A program made the position numbers and the translations under genes. A DNA stretch of 64,000 nt from Congeria kusceri. Taxonomy: Eukaryota; Mollusca; Bivalvia; Myida; Dreissenidae. The first letter of the stretch is position 1. Each line of letters opens with the position of its first letter. Shown one piece after another: positions 43,059-56,866 of this stretch. The notes under the pieces are model-generated. The model had not been told where the DNA came from. It made no database searches and saw only the letters and a list, made by a program, of their open reading frames with translations. The DNA is taken from positions 67,342,820 to 67,406,819 of the forward strand of contig CM051032.1 of assembly GCA_027627225.1 (NCBI GenBank), written 5' to 3'.

Positions 43059-43730
43059 TTCGTAGCCTACTGAGTCAAAATAGATCATACGATGAAAGCT
43101 CTCGATTGTCCATAGTACAGTTTAAAATTAATAAATTACAGTAATTTGTTGTCAAAATATTCCGAATGAGAATTTGTAGAAGACAAAATACTTTAGCGAC
43201 GAGTCAAAAATAACCGATGTAGTGCATTGATTTGGTGGCTTTATTCCAGGACACTCCGGTAAATATTTCGGTTACATAACATGTAAATAGCAAAAGTAGC
43301 GATGTCATTAGTTTAAAGTTATTTTGTAATTAATTGACCTTTTTACAAACTGTAATTGTAATAAATCACATGATATACACATTATAATACATATTACATA
43401 CATTATCTTAAATAATTAAAATGTAAGAAAACGAGTGTGAAATTTTGCTGTTTTAAAGAAGGATCCATTCTGGTTTCGATTTACTGACTAATAGCCTGCA
43501 AAGAAAAGAAGTAGTGTTCCGCGATACCTGTTTTCGAAACTCCCCTCTCAATAGACCGTTGGCTTCCGCCAACAGTCTAAAAAGTAACATGAAAAAAAGC
43601 TATTTTTACCTCCCCTCCTAGATTTTTTTGGAGACGTAGGCGGAAACCAACTTTTTTTTGGCCTTAGAACTAATACATACTCGAATCAATTGGGCGTTTG
43701 AAGCGTTATGAAAATATAATTATCTTTTTT
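43059..43730. other. Intergenic, nothing firm seen
   Basis: Contains a short inverted pair 'AATAGACCGTTGGCTTCCGC' / 'GGCGGAAACCAAC' but no gene-like sequence. Confidence 0.4.
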
Positions 43731-44690
43731 ATGCTCCCCGAACATTTTTCGGGGGAGCATATAGTAGCCGCTTTGTCCGTCCGTCCGTCCCTCCGTCCTT
43801 TCGTGCGTCCTTCCGTCCCATTTTCTTGTCCGGATTATTTCTCAGCAACTACGGGCTAGATTTCAATGAAACTTCATGGGAAGCTTCATTACCAATAGAT
43901 GTGCACTGAACCAGGATATTCCGCTTCAATGATTTTTCTCAGAGTTATGGGACTTAAAAAAATTCTGAAATTAGTATTAAGTGCAAAAGTTTGTCCGGAC
44001 TATTTCGCAGCAACTAATGGCCAGAATTCAATAGAATTTCATGGGTTGCTTCATCGTCAAGAGTAGGTGTGCACTGAACCAGCGCATTCCGCTCCAACGA
44101 TTTTTCTCAGAGTTATGGGACTTTGAAGATTTCTGAAATTAGTATATAGTGCACAATTCTCGGCAACTAATGGCTAGCATTCAATGCTACTTCATGCAAA
44201 GCTTCATTACCACGAGAAGGTGTGCACATAACTAGGATGTTCCGCTTTAATGCATTTTTCAATGAGTTATAGTACTTCGAAGATTTCTGAAATGAGAATA
44301 TAGTGCACAATTCTTGTCCGGGCTATTTCTTCGCAACTACTGGCCAGAATTCCATGAACATTTATGGGAAGCTTCATTATCAATACAGGGTGTGCACAAT
44401 AGCAGAACGTTCCGCTTCAGTGACTTTTCTTGGAGTTATTGGCGTCTGAAGAAGATTGCTGAAATTAGTGCACGATACTTGTCTGGGCTGTTTCTGAGCG
44501 ACTACTTTATCATACTTATGTTGTATGAAATTCAGTTATACTTGTTTGTATGGTGTCACTTATTTTAGCTCAAATCCATTGTTACAGCATATTTTGTCCT
44601 GCAGCTCTAGTGGTTTTTAGTTATTTTGAAATCTCTGCTCTTCTGATTGCATTCCCATTACTTAAGCAAAGCGCATTGGGGAGCATCCAT
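43731..44690. repeat. Dispersed repeat G, ~180-bp units, hairpin head
   Basis: The head ATGCTCCCCGAA / TTCGGGGGAGCAT hairpin is followed by TCCGTCCGTCCG and about four units with 'CAACTAATGGCCAGAATTCA', 'GAAGCTTCATTACCA' and 'GAGTTATGGGACTT'. It ends near GCATTGGGGAGCATCC. A related head is at 49,182. Confidence 0.8.
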
Positions 44691-44989
44691 CAGTTTACTA
44701 ATATCCTGGTTCTCTGCAGATTGAGTAATTTGTAAGGCAACATACAATATCTTTACTTTGTTTCCGATTTATGTCTTATAATATGTAGCAGCATTATGTC
44801 TATTATTATAGCAAAATTATATTTGATATTTTACATTATTTAAATTAAAATAAGTAACATTACTTAATTTAAATTTTGTTACATTATTTAAATTAATTTT
44901 GTTACATTATTTAAATTATGTAACAATAATTAAAAGCAATATGTCTAACATAGAACGTCTTGCAAGTAACATCTTTATGTCTAACATGG
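44691..44989. other. AT-rich spacer with TTACATTATTTAAATT repeats
   Basis: Three to four short AT-rich repeats at 44,832-44,930; otherwise nothing. Confidence 0.5.
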
Positions 44990-45540
44990 AAGTACCTATG
45001 TCTAACCTGGAACATACCTATGTCTAACCTGGAATATACCTATGTCTAACATGGAACATACCTATGTCTAACCTGGAATATACCTATGTCTAACATGGAA
45101 CATACCTATGTCTAACATGGATAATACCTGTGTCTAACATGGAACATACCTATGTCTAACCTGGAATATACCTATGTCTAACATGGAACATACCTATGTC
45201 TAACATGGAGCATACCTGTGTCTAACATGGAACAAACCTATGTCTAACATTGAACATACATATGTCTAACATGGGACATACTTTTGTCTAACATGGAACA
45301 TACCTATGTCTAACATGGAACATACCTATGTCTAACAAGGAGTTTACATATGTCTAACATGGAACATACCTATGTCTAATCTGGAACATACCTATGTCTT
45401 TCATGGAACATGCCTATGTCTTACATGGAGCATACCTATGTCTTACATGAAGCATACCTATGTCTTACATGGAACATACCTATGTCTAACATGGAACATA
45501 CCTTTGTCTAACATGAAACATACTTATGTGTAACATGTCT
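44990..45540. repeat. 22-bp minisatellite, about 25 units
   Basis: Unit AACATGGAACATACCTATGT plus CT, with common CTGGAA and TGTGTCT variants. It fades into diverged copies up to about 45,620. It lies 3' of the lectin-type gene. Confidence 0.93.
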
Positions 45541-45905
45541 AACATTTAACAGTATTATGTCTAACTTAAAACATATCATTTCCAACATGTAACGCTATAC
45601 AATTTAATATGTAGCATCATGATTTAACATCATTATGAATGACAACATAAACGTTTTGTCGAGTATATTACATCATTATATTGAATATGAAACATCATTA
45701 GGTCGAATATGTTTGTAACCGTGATAAAAACATTATGTATAACGTTTAACAGCACTGTGTCTAAATTGTATCCTATATTAAATTCAGTTGTTTTAAGCAG
45801 TAAAAGCACAATGAATACTTTATAATTACATGTTCACAATGACGAATAAATAAATGTTAAAATCCTCACTTCAAGTACATGTACATATAGCTGTTTTCGC
45901 GAGGG
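45541..45905. other. 3' flank of the lectin-type gene
   Basis: Diverged minisatellite remnants, then AT-rich DNA. No canonical minus-strand AATAAA was found here. Confidence 0.4.
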
Positions 45906-46333
45906 TTATGACGTATCACTTTCGCCTACTTTCCACACTGTTCTTCTTACCCCTCTTCTGAGTGTCAACATTGTCATAAATGCGGGCAAGTCGTGAATGA
46001 TCTTCGTAACATCCGTCGCCAGTAAGTAGAGGCCAATGGCGACCCACAGGGACCCCGCGATGAGTCCGATGGTCTTGGTGGACGTGCGGCCGTCGTGGAG
46101 GGAGATCTTGGTTCGCCGGAACCGCGCCGTGTTGTTCTTGGGGACCGTCAGTGACGTCGTTATCCACTGCTGCCATTCCGTCAGCGTTAGGTTAGGCGTG
46201 GTCAGGGTGTTGCAGAGGCAGGGCCAGATGTAGATCGGGTAGAACAGTTTAGGGGTTGCTGTAGTTGATGACGTTGTTGTTGAGACTGATAGCGATGTTG
46301 ACGTTAGCCGACAGTCCGCCGTAGGGATGGTAT
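45906..46333 (-). CDS. Terminal exon: membrane-proximal domain, transmembrane helix, short tail
   Basis: Enters in phase 1 after CATTTGAAG and ends at TAA 45,906. A Ser/Thr-rich start (STTTSSTTATP) precedes a CLC-containing segment, NLTLTEWQQWITTSLTV, an RFRRTKISLHDGR stretch, and a hydrophobic span TIGLIAGSLWVAIGLYLLA. The cytoplasmic tail is about 40 residues. The combination of CxC, a helical 'L...E...L' region, a basic 'S..D.R.S' motif and a TM is one I recall from many bivalve lectin/PAN surface proteins; that is memory, not a search. Confidence 0.78.
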
Positions 46334-49300
46334 CTTCAAATGAAACAATACCTATTCTTACATTAATTTTAATGAGTTTAGAAATAATTTTCGATTTATC
46401 GTTATTTATCGGCCAATAAACAACGATTTGGAGTTCTGATGCGTAGGAATTAAACCACGAGGGCGTTAGCCCGAGTTGTTTTATAGCCACGCATCAGAAC
46501 GACAAAGAACTGTTTATTGGCCAATAAGCAACGAGAATGCGAAAATTATTTTGATTCTAAAATGATTTTACATATATTTTTGCAATTGAATCTACTTTTA
46601 ACTATGATCCTATCAGAATCGGGACTTCTTTTTGCGTTGTTTATGGGTAGTTTAACAAAGATAATGTTGTTCTTTTTCTTTAGAAAAATCAGCAAGTATC
46701 ATGTTAGATATTGCATCATCTTTGGTGCGCATTTACTATGCTGTTTGCCATATACATTTGCCTTTGTTACGCGTGCATTATAGTTTTGGAGCTATAGTTA
46801 GTAGTAGTTTAATATAGCTCTTTTTACCCCTTTACCCTCTATATTGTTGCTGGTCTTTCGTTGAACTACAAAGAAAACAATATCATAGAACACACACAGG
46901 GCTGTTAGTTGAACTTGTGTACGCATGTGCAGTTCATTTTGAAGACCGATATTCAAATAAAAGAAAGAGCTACGATATACAGAATATTTTAATATGCTAA
47001 TTTACTTCAAACCGTAGCACAAATAAATTAATGTAAATGTGGCATTATCCTCTGAAAAATATTACCAAATTATAACATAAACGTATAATAATGTATGTAA
47101 GCAAATACTCTTATATAGTTGACATATATATATATATCTTTATTTCCTCCATTTTCTGAAGATTTACACACAACAGTACAATAAATTACCGTTAATACAA
47201 TAATAATAGTAACACTAATAATAATAATAATGATAATAATAAAAATAATAATAATCAAATAAAGTTGAAACGATTGAGCATAACTAGTCAATACGGGTAG
47301 TTTCCCTTTAACTGTATTTTAATTAAAATGAGTTACATACTGAATACCTTCTTATAATTAACTTATACTAAATTCGGCATGTTCAATCACAATGCGTTCG
47401 TATGTTGTAAGTTACATTTTCGCTTACAAGGAAATGTGAAGTTTTCGATGCAGTTTCCACTGTCAGCCGTGGGAGCCGTTTGTTGAGCAGACACATCTAT
47501 TGATGCTGAAACGTCGAAAAAGATTATTGAAAACAAGTATAAACTGTTTAATTGAAGTTATCTCCCTTAGCATGTACGCGACAGTTTTGTAACCTTTTAT
47601 CAGTTCGTCGAAATCGAAATGGCTCAGTGCAGTAATTGATTTAATTTTATAAATTTATAACATTAATTCATTTGGCAATGCAGTTGGTTATCAAATAGAT
47701 TAACATATCACCAGCAACGTCGTTTATAATGATTACGCGGCGTATTATGTATGGTTCGCGCTAATGCGACCGAGAAATATTTTTAACTCTTCCTATATTA
47801 TACTGTTTGTGTTCCAATGTATCATATTTCCACGTGTCATGTTGTTGTTGTTTTACTATTTCAAAGCTTGCGGCATTTAAAAAAGATATAATACACAATA
47901 TATTATCAGATTAACCCGTATTATTCATTAATTGGAAACATCGACGAAAAGCTGAATTTCTGGATTTTTGGGTGATGAAGGGAAGTAACTCGTCCGTGAA
48001 GGAAGGATAACTAAATTAACAGAATTGTCTGCATTTGTACAAAAAACGTTTTATGCATGAACAAAAAAGTTCAATATAAATCTTTTAATAGAAAAAAAAA
48101 CGTTAAATGCTCTATAATTCGTGTTGTAAAGATCAATAGATAAATCATGTTTTTTGACAGCTAAGCCTTTCAGTGTTGTAAAGATCAACAGATAAAAATC
48201 ATGTTTTTTGACAGCTAAGCCTTTCAGTGTTGTAAAGATCAATAGATAAATCATGTCATCGCATTCAAAACATTCTAAATAAACAGACAGATTTCAATGG
48301 CAATATCGCCTGACAATGCCGACCTGTATAACACGTTTTAAACACAGCGGTATTGTTCGTCGGCAAGGTGATTGTATCGCCGCAGGTCCCGGGATCGGTG
48401 TAGAAATACATGGCGCACGTATCCGGGCTTGTCTGCACATGCGTCCAGCACTCCATGGCGCCGTGCGTGGCCACCAAGCAACTTGTATAGCACGTGGCGC
48501 TCGTGATCTCCAGCATGGCGCCCTCCACGTCCGTGGCGCAGGACACACCCTTGACAGCTGTCATTTCGCATTGACCTGCAGTTGGAAAACAACAACAACA
48601 GTTAACAATACAAGCCCAAGATACCGCCTCGTTTGATGACACTCAGATACCACAGTCTCCGCGCAGAGATTTAACTGGTTCCGAGCATAGCTCAATTTTA
48701 AATCCCTGCCGTCATGAAGTTCCACGTGATCATAGTCAAAACACTTGGCGCAAAATAAAATCTTGGACCAACACATGATAAAAACGTGGACAACGTAAAA
48801 TCCTTGCGTTGTTATGCTTATTTATTTATTTTTGTTCTTTATTTAACTCGTAGTATATATACCTGGACCAATAATGCAACATGTATGTGTCATTGTTATA
48901 AAATAATAATGAAAGAATTGAAATTTAGTAAAAAAAATAAATAAATATTTAATCTCCTTATGATCGTCTCCTCTGAAAACTTCCAAATCTTAAGTTTTTA
49001 ACTCGTGGTGGCAGTGGTAACTGAGAAGAGTACCAATGGGGAAGTAACCACTGCGAGGAGTTTGCAGATACCAGTGAGATTCCAAATCATGACCACACCG
49101 TTCGCAGTTTATTCGTTCTTATCTCATCTAAATACGTAAAATGGCATTAATGAAAAGCAAGAATATCGGTAGAACCGATGGATGCTCCCCGAGGCTTCTT
49201 TGACCTATAATTGTGGCCTTTACTTTTAACCTATGGACCTAATATATAACGCGGCACGATGTCTTGTTGAAGCAAACATTTGTGTAAAGTGATTTTGAAA

Positions 49301-52300
49301 TCCATTCATTCATGGCCAAGTTATAAATCCGGACTAACAAAAAGCCAATGTCGACTTTTGACCTCTAAGTATGACCTTGACCTTTGATCTACAGTCCTGG
49401 TTCATATTCCTGCCATTCCGTCTCATTTAGGCAAAGAGTTATGTCAGATAATGTGAAAATCCTTCAATCTATGGCCAAAATTATTGTCCGGAAAAGCAAA
49501 AAGCCAATTTCGACTTTTGAGCCCTTAGTGTGACATTGACCTTTGACATATGGACCTAGTTCATGCGTTTCATGCAATCTTATTGAGAATAATATTTGTG
49601 TCAAGTACTGTATATAAAAAATCCATGCCAAGTTAAAGTACAGGCAAGCTAAGTTCCAACTATGAATCTGACCTCTAGTTGTGACATTGACCTTTGACAA
49701 ATGGACCTAATTCCTGAGCGTTACACGTTATATCATTGCATCAAACACTTGTACAAGTAATCCCTCTGTCCATGGCCAAGTTATTGTGTGGACAATTTAT
49801 AATCAAGGAGAAATAACTGTCTGGGAAATCATCAGACCGAAACGACCTGACAATATGCGCATTTCCTCTTGGTAGTGATGCTGCATATCAAGTTTCATTG
49901 AATTCGAGTATTTAGTACCTGAGATATCGCGCGGAAACGAACGGAAGGACGGACGGACGTACAGAATGAGTATGATTGATAATATCTTCGGGAAGATCAT
50001 TTGACACTCGAACAAACTGAATTGCAGATGAATTTGAATTCGGACGGACGGACAAAGCGGCGACTATATGCTGCCAACTTCGGGGTGCATAAAAATGAAT
50101 TTTCTTAAAACAAATGAGGCGTGTCGTGGGAAAACCGAGCTTAATGCATGTGGGTAAAGTGCCGTCCCGGATTAGCCTGTGCAGTCCTCACAGGCTAATC
50201 CAGGACGACACTTTCCGCTTTATGGTATTTTCTGTTGCAAGGCAGTCTCTGCTAAACATAAATCTACTGTAGGCGGAAAGTGTCGTACCGGATTAGCCTG
50301 TGCGGACTGCACAGGCTAATCCGGGACGACACTTTACGCACATACATAAAGCCCGGTTTTCCTACTACACGGCTCATTAATGTTGTTATCGATTGGCACC
50401 CATATGTTCCATTATGGGCGACATGTATTAACTTATTGTTTTCAAAAATAAAGGAATATGATCCCAATTTCCGGTAGGCAGATCAAGCAGGTAGTTACGC
50501 CTTTGTTCTAAGATTTTAATTTCATTGAAATCTGCACGTATTCGTTCTTTAATTGTTCGAAAAAACTACGTTCCGTAAACATCAATATAAAACAGCACAT
50601 CACAACTTGTGATTATTGTTATTTCATACGTCATAATGTATCCACTTATGAATAAATTTCCTAAGAATTTGGAAAATTAATAATATTAAAAAAATATATT
50701 TAAAAATAATTATTTCTCCACAGATTATGGTAGCCTCGAAGAAAATATCTGTCAAGATAACACACACGCTTTTGTGCTTTGTTTCTGTGTCGATGCCGAC
50801 CATCAATTTGTATAAAAACTGTCTAAACTGCCAAAAAAATCTCAAACAATTTAAGATAAATTGTGAATGAATGAAAATCATCTTGTACTTTTAACAAAAT
50901 ATGCAAAACAAAACAACGCCCGTTCATTATGTTTTGTTAGGCTGATTATCAAACATGAACAACCACTTCGAAGTAAAACTCGTAAACGCATGTTTTGCTG
51001 ACACGATATCAAAAATGCGAGCTTTATTAGAGACTGGACTTGGAAAAGTTTTATGAAGACTGGTATATGATTGAATTGCTCTGAAATAACACAATTGACA
51101 CGAATTAAAAAGTAGCCTTAAAATGCTCAGGCGTAGATCAAGGTTAACGAGGGATATACTTTTTTCTGTTGCGTATAAATGACTAAACCTTTTGTGGTTT
51201 AATAAACACCCATCAGTACGAAAATTGTGTGTTTATTTAGTAAATTATGGATAAACAATGCTAAAGCGAAATTATTTAAATTTTAACATGACCTGACAAC
51301 ATATTCTGCAGTTACAATGAGAACAATATTTCACCGTTACGGAACTACTATTTCGAGTTGTTTATTCGAAATTTAACAATGGAAAGTTTTCTTCTTTGTC
51401 TACAGAAAACATTTCGCGTGTCGTGTTAGAATACGATATGGGAGACAACAGATAATAACCATTGACTTTTCCATGTTTTATCACGAACAGTTAAAACTCA
51501 TCCCCAGTTATTGTGAGCGTATAAATGTCCACTCATCGCACATCACAAACACATCACAAGCTTCACCACGTGCTCTTTTGTGCAATATAGGTTAACCATT
51601 ACACACGTGATAGCCATGTGCAATAGACCGACCCGGGTTTTGTCACAAATAGTTTATAACTCCTCCCTAACTATTGTTAAAGGATTAATTTCCATTCATC
51701 GAAAATCACAAACATTACCACGTGCTCATTTGAATATCACAAACATTACGCACGTGCTCTTGTGCATGAAATAGTTGAACCGCTAAACACGTGATATACA
51801 AGTGCGATGATTGGATAATATTGCAGATTAATTTGAATATGATTGACATCTGTGGAAGCGTGTATGATTGGTTAAAATTGCAGATTGATTTGCATATGAA
51901 TCAATCTCATGAAAATCATCTGCAGTATGACGCTACTATATTATCCGCAAACAGGATCTGATGACTTCGCATTAGGGGTCACGTTCAGATGACCGTTTTA
52001 GGAGTCAATCAAACTGTTGCCTTCAAGATATTGCGGTATAACTTCATATATAAACCACAAATACTATGCACGAAATAAACGTAAACTTTGGATGTTTACT
52101 CGCCTAAGGTACCACTATATCCATTGTTATCCCCGTAAAAATTAACTGTAAATAATTTCCGAGGATCAGCTGGAAATACATCACTTTTCAAAAACCGTCG
52201 TTAAAAATTGCTGTGCAAAGGCAATTTCATTGGGCGCAGCAGAGCTGATGTTTTATTGTTCGGAAGGTCATTTGAAGGTGACCTGTTTGTTATACGATGT

Positions 52301-55300
52301 CTTCAGATCCTAACAATGTTAGGATTTGATTTTAATGAGATTGCATATGAATGAAACTTGTAGAAACCTCTTTACCATCGTTGTATTCACAGACAAACAT
52401 CTTCGTCTCGTCGCATGCCCTTTTCACGAAGGAAACATTCGTATCCATGGCAACGCAGGACAGCCCACCGGAAGTGGTAGACGCGTAGAGTGGGTCAGAA
52501 AACTCCGTCCACTTGGGGCGCGTGCAGTCCGCTGACCATCGCAGGGAGCAGGGGTCATTTGGTCGAGTTTTGCTCAACCCTAGCCATAGCTCAGATACCC
52601 TAGGCATGACAATATGGTTTTGTACTTGTTCGATACTGTAAAATCATTTTATTCCGCGGTGTCTTAATTTCGCTCATTAATTAAAAAAATCCTGGCTAGT
52701 TCGCGCGGTTTTAAATTCGCGGATTTTTTCATTGTTATGTATATATTCTTATACTAACCATGCACAAAGAAAATGTACGCGGGTTCTTAAATTCGCGCTC
52801 TGTTCGGACTGGGATCCAGCCAGGCAGCCACAAACTGTCTGTGGACCGAAGCCGCGATATACGCGAAAATAAGACGACCGCGGAATAAAATGATTGTACA
52901 GTATTCAAGACATTATATTAGGTGACACTCTCATAGAATCAAATCATAACGTTCTTACACAAATTGTTGATGTGGAAAAGTATAATATTGTAGTTAAAAT
53001 GGCCATGAAGTTGATAAGAGCATGGATAAATAAAAATAAATATAAATAAATAAAATATGCATAAAAACTGTAACGCTATGTATTAAGCAACGTCTATCTA
53101 TTTATTTATCATCATTTTGTTTTAAACTTTATATCAAATTGTATCACTTGATTTCATTTGGTTTTGATCTTTGTGTATAAACATATATATGTATATTATC
53201 GCTTTTTGTTTCATGGGTAACGTAGAACCCATGACAACAACCAAATGGAGAAAAAAAAACGCTTGATGATATTTATATAATATAATGTATTAATAAACAA
53301 CAACAAATAATAACATGTTTACCACGTGAGTCCTGAAAAATCGAGGTCGATCCACTCGTTTATAAACCGTTTCAGCGCGTGCCTCTTTGACACGTTGTCA
53401 AGGCGCAGCAGCGTGGCGCCGTATGACTGACACGTGGCGAGAGCCGACAGCCACGTGGTTGCCTGGGTGTGCAGGGTGAGATGTTGTTTGGTCGTGGTGG
53501 GAATGTTCTTCTCTGAAATGTAAAAAAACACGCCGTGTGAAATATGTAAGTGGAGGTCGCGGTGGCGTAGTGGATATGGTGTCCTCCTAGCGATCGGGAG
53601 ATCCTGGGTTCGATCCCCACTCTGGGAGCTTTCACAAGAACTCCCCCAAAGACACCAAGTACTGGTTCTACCCAGGAAACAGGATGGAGAGTGTCTAAAT
53701 AAGCCTTAGGCGTTCGATGCAATCGAGCTAAAATAAAGAGGTCTAAACTAAACGTGTAAGTGTTCGCCTCTAGACAATGCGATCCGGCGCAAGTGAGTTC
53801 GATTCTTAGCCATCGTTTCGGACATTTGGGGTTTCTTCCACTATTCCGTTTTCGCAGACGCATTAACACCGCATCAAAATTCTAAAGTTTCCAGTTAAAT
53901 AAAAATAGCATGAAATGCATAAATATTGTACAATTGGTCCCACATTGTGGCGTCACTACATGTGAAACAATGTTAAGATTTGGGACACACACCGGATTGA
54001 CTTATGACGAGTATATTAGACTCTCAAACTTAGAACTATGCTGCTGAAGCCGTAGCAGCAGTAACACGATATACCATTATTCCGTGTTTGCAGAAATCAT
54101 TATTTTATAGCATTTAAATGACATTTAAACAGTTACAATTGTCTGTTAAAATAGTAAAGAACAATAGCATGTTCAAAATAGTAAAGTACTATAGCATGTT
54201 CAAAATATTAAAGTACAATAGCATGTGTTCACATTAATAAAGTAAAAAAACATGTTCATAATAGTATAATACAATAGGATGTTCAAAATACATGTAGTAA
54301 AGTAAAATTCTTTACGTAATGTTTTCTTAGCTCCGGATTCCATCAAGATAGTGTTTCTATTAGAAAAAATATGTCTAATAAAAATAGGACATTATCTTGT
54401 TAATTATTGGTTCTATATTAGTGCAAAATTCCGTCGTCGATATACCCCTTTAAAGATTAAAAGTTAAAACACGCGACACCAACAAATATATTCAATGATT
54501 AAACTGTACGTGCAATTATGCATTTAAAGGGGATATGTACCATTAAAATATAAACATTTCATTTTCTCATAATTTGAACAACACAAATGAGAGGACGAAT
54601 ATAATCGAGGAAAGTTAAAATAAAAAGAAATAAACATATGTTTGTACCATATTTCATACGTTGTTTTTTTAAATGAACTTCCTGATAACGACACATTTAT
54701 TCCTAATATTACGCCGATACCGACAACTTTAATCGTATTTGTGAGAGAAACAAAAAGCATGTCCATGTGTCGTATGAACAATCTGCACAGAATTTAAGTC
54801 AACGCGCAACAAATATTGGGGATTTTCTAAAATTGTACATGTCTAATGTACATGAATGAGTTTTCGACTGTTATACGAAAAGTATTTTAACGGTGTACAG
54901 CTCTAATTTCGAGGATTTTCGAATATCAATTCTTCTGAACTTTTATTCTCGTTTGTTATTTATCAGTGTTTTATAGGTTTTATTTTACTTTCATATTTTT
55001 CTATGAAAATTTGATGAGATCGTACATACTCTCTTTAAACTTCATAATTATGGCCCCAATGTTTACATATCCATGTTAACCATGATAAAATAGGCACAAC
55101 CAAGTAACCCTTTGTTATACGTGTAAGGCCATACCAAGTAACCCTTTGTTATACGTGTAAGGCCATACCAAGTAACCCTTTGTTATACGTGGAAGGCCAT
55201 ACCAAGTAACCCTTTGTTATACGTGGAAGGCCATACCAAGTAACCCTTTGTTATACGTGGAAGGCCATACCAAGTAACCCTTTGTTATACGTGGAAGGCC

Positions 55301-56785
55301 ATACCAAGTAACCCTTTGTTATACGTGGAAGGCCATACCAAGTAACCCTTTGTTATACGTGGAAGGCCATACCAAGTTGATTGTATGTTTAGCGCCCTCT
55401 GGCTGGTAGGCTTTTGGATGCCTGAACGAAAAAATTATTTTGGCAATGTGAAAATTATAGTTGGAAAGCATATAAAAATTTGGGAAAAAAAGAGAAGACT
55501 TTTAGGTGATTTTACTAATATTTGTAAAAACAGTGTGCAACTAGTCAATTTACACAGTTAAAATACTGTATAAAGTAGGTTCCCATTATAAAGATGATAT
55601 ATACCAGTTTTGCAGGTAAATATTTGCTTTACTACCACTGCCGTAAATACGTTATGAAAGAAAATGTTGTTTTTATGGACTCATTGTTTTTTCCTGCCTG
55701 GTTGGTAGGTTTCGAAAAATCATGGGAACGCTAAACATAGAATCAAATTTGTATGGCCTAACCTATATTCAGATTGGTAATCAATGAAAGCGAAGCATGC
55801 ATGACTATTGGACACTGTGTTTTGGTTCATAACCAGATTGTTAGGTACGTTTATTGACAATATGTTTTTCTATCTAATTTCAGTGCAGTTAAAGTGTTTA
55901 CATATTGTATTTCGCGGAAACCCGGGCTTAATGCATGTGCGTGAAGTTTCGCCTCGGATAAGCCTGTGTAATCCGCATAGACTAATCCAGGACGGCACTT
56001 TCCGCTCTTAAGGTATTTTCTGTTTCAAGGACGTCTCTTCAAAACATAAATCCACTGTAGGCGGAAAGTGTCGTCCCGGATTAGCCTGTGCGGACTGCAA
56101 AGGCTAATCCGGGACGAGACTTTACGGACATGCATTAAGACCGGTTTTGTAACGACACGCCTCATGTTGTATTTCGCGTTTAAAGTTTAAGCATGGTATT
56201 TCTTTAACCGGGGTAAACGGACTTCATCAGAGATTTGTTTCGAAAAATTTCATACAACATCACATACAAAAACCGAAATTGGGAAAAATGAACTACCGGT
56301 ATTCAGACGAAAAGCAATGAAAATTCCAGAAATCTTTTAAAGTCAGACAGACTTCTTTACATACTTTTTTCCGATATGCTTGACAAAGAAAAGGAAACAA
56401 TTGTCTACTAGCTGTTAGTCTGTGAACAAGCCCCTTTAAGAGTGTGCTCATTACAATTAGCTTGTGACATATAATTTCGAAATAAACATATAATTACGAA
56501 ATAAACATATAAAACTAAGTAAAAGTAGTAAACAGTTATTTGATTGAGCATATACACAAGTCTTAATTATACAAAATTATATATCGATACTGTGATCTGT
56601 ATTAATAACATACTTTATGTACAGAAGTTATATCTTTGTTTTAATTTGACTTTATATACACACTCACAATACTTTTCTCTATTTATCTAATTTATACATC
56701 TATTTCGTTTTATAATAATTTTGAGAGGTGAGTTCGTAGACAATTTTCTCTCAACATTCATTAGACAAACTTACTATGTTTTTTA

Positions 56786-56829
<44 letters not shown>

Positions 56830-56830
56830 T

Positions 56831-56866
<36 letters not shown>

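Noticed and set aside
45906..46490. 194-codon ORF taken as a complete gene
   Set aside because: Its N-terminal part lies in the intron and fold-back element. The coding exon begins after the acceptor at 46,334-46,335.
48316..48636. 106-codon plus-strand ORF
   Set aside because: Antisense shadow of the GC-rich PAN-like exon at 48,324-48,575.
53372..53869. 165-codon minus-strand ORF
   Set aside because: It runs through a SINE into the CTLD exon in the wrong frame. The true exon is 53,323-53,512 in another frame with proper splice sites.
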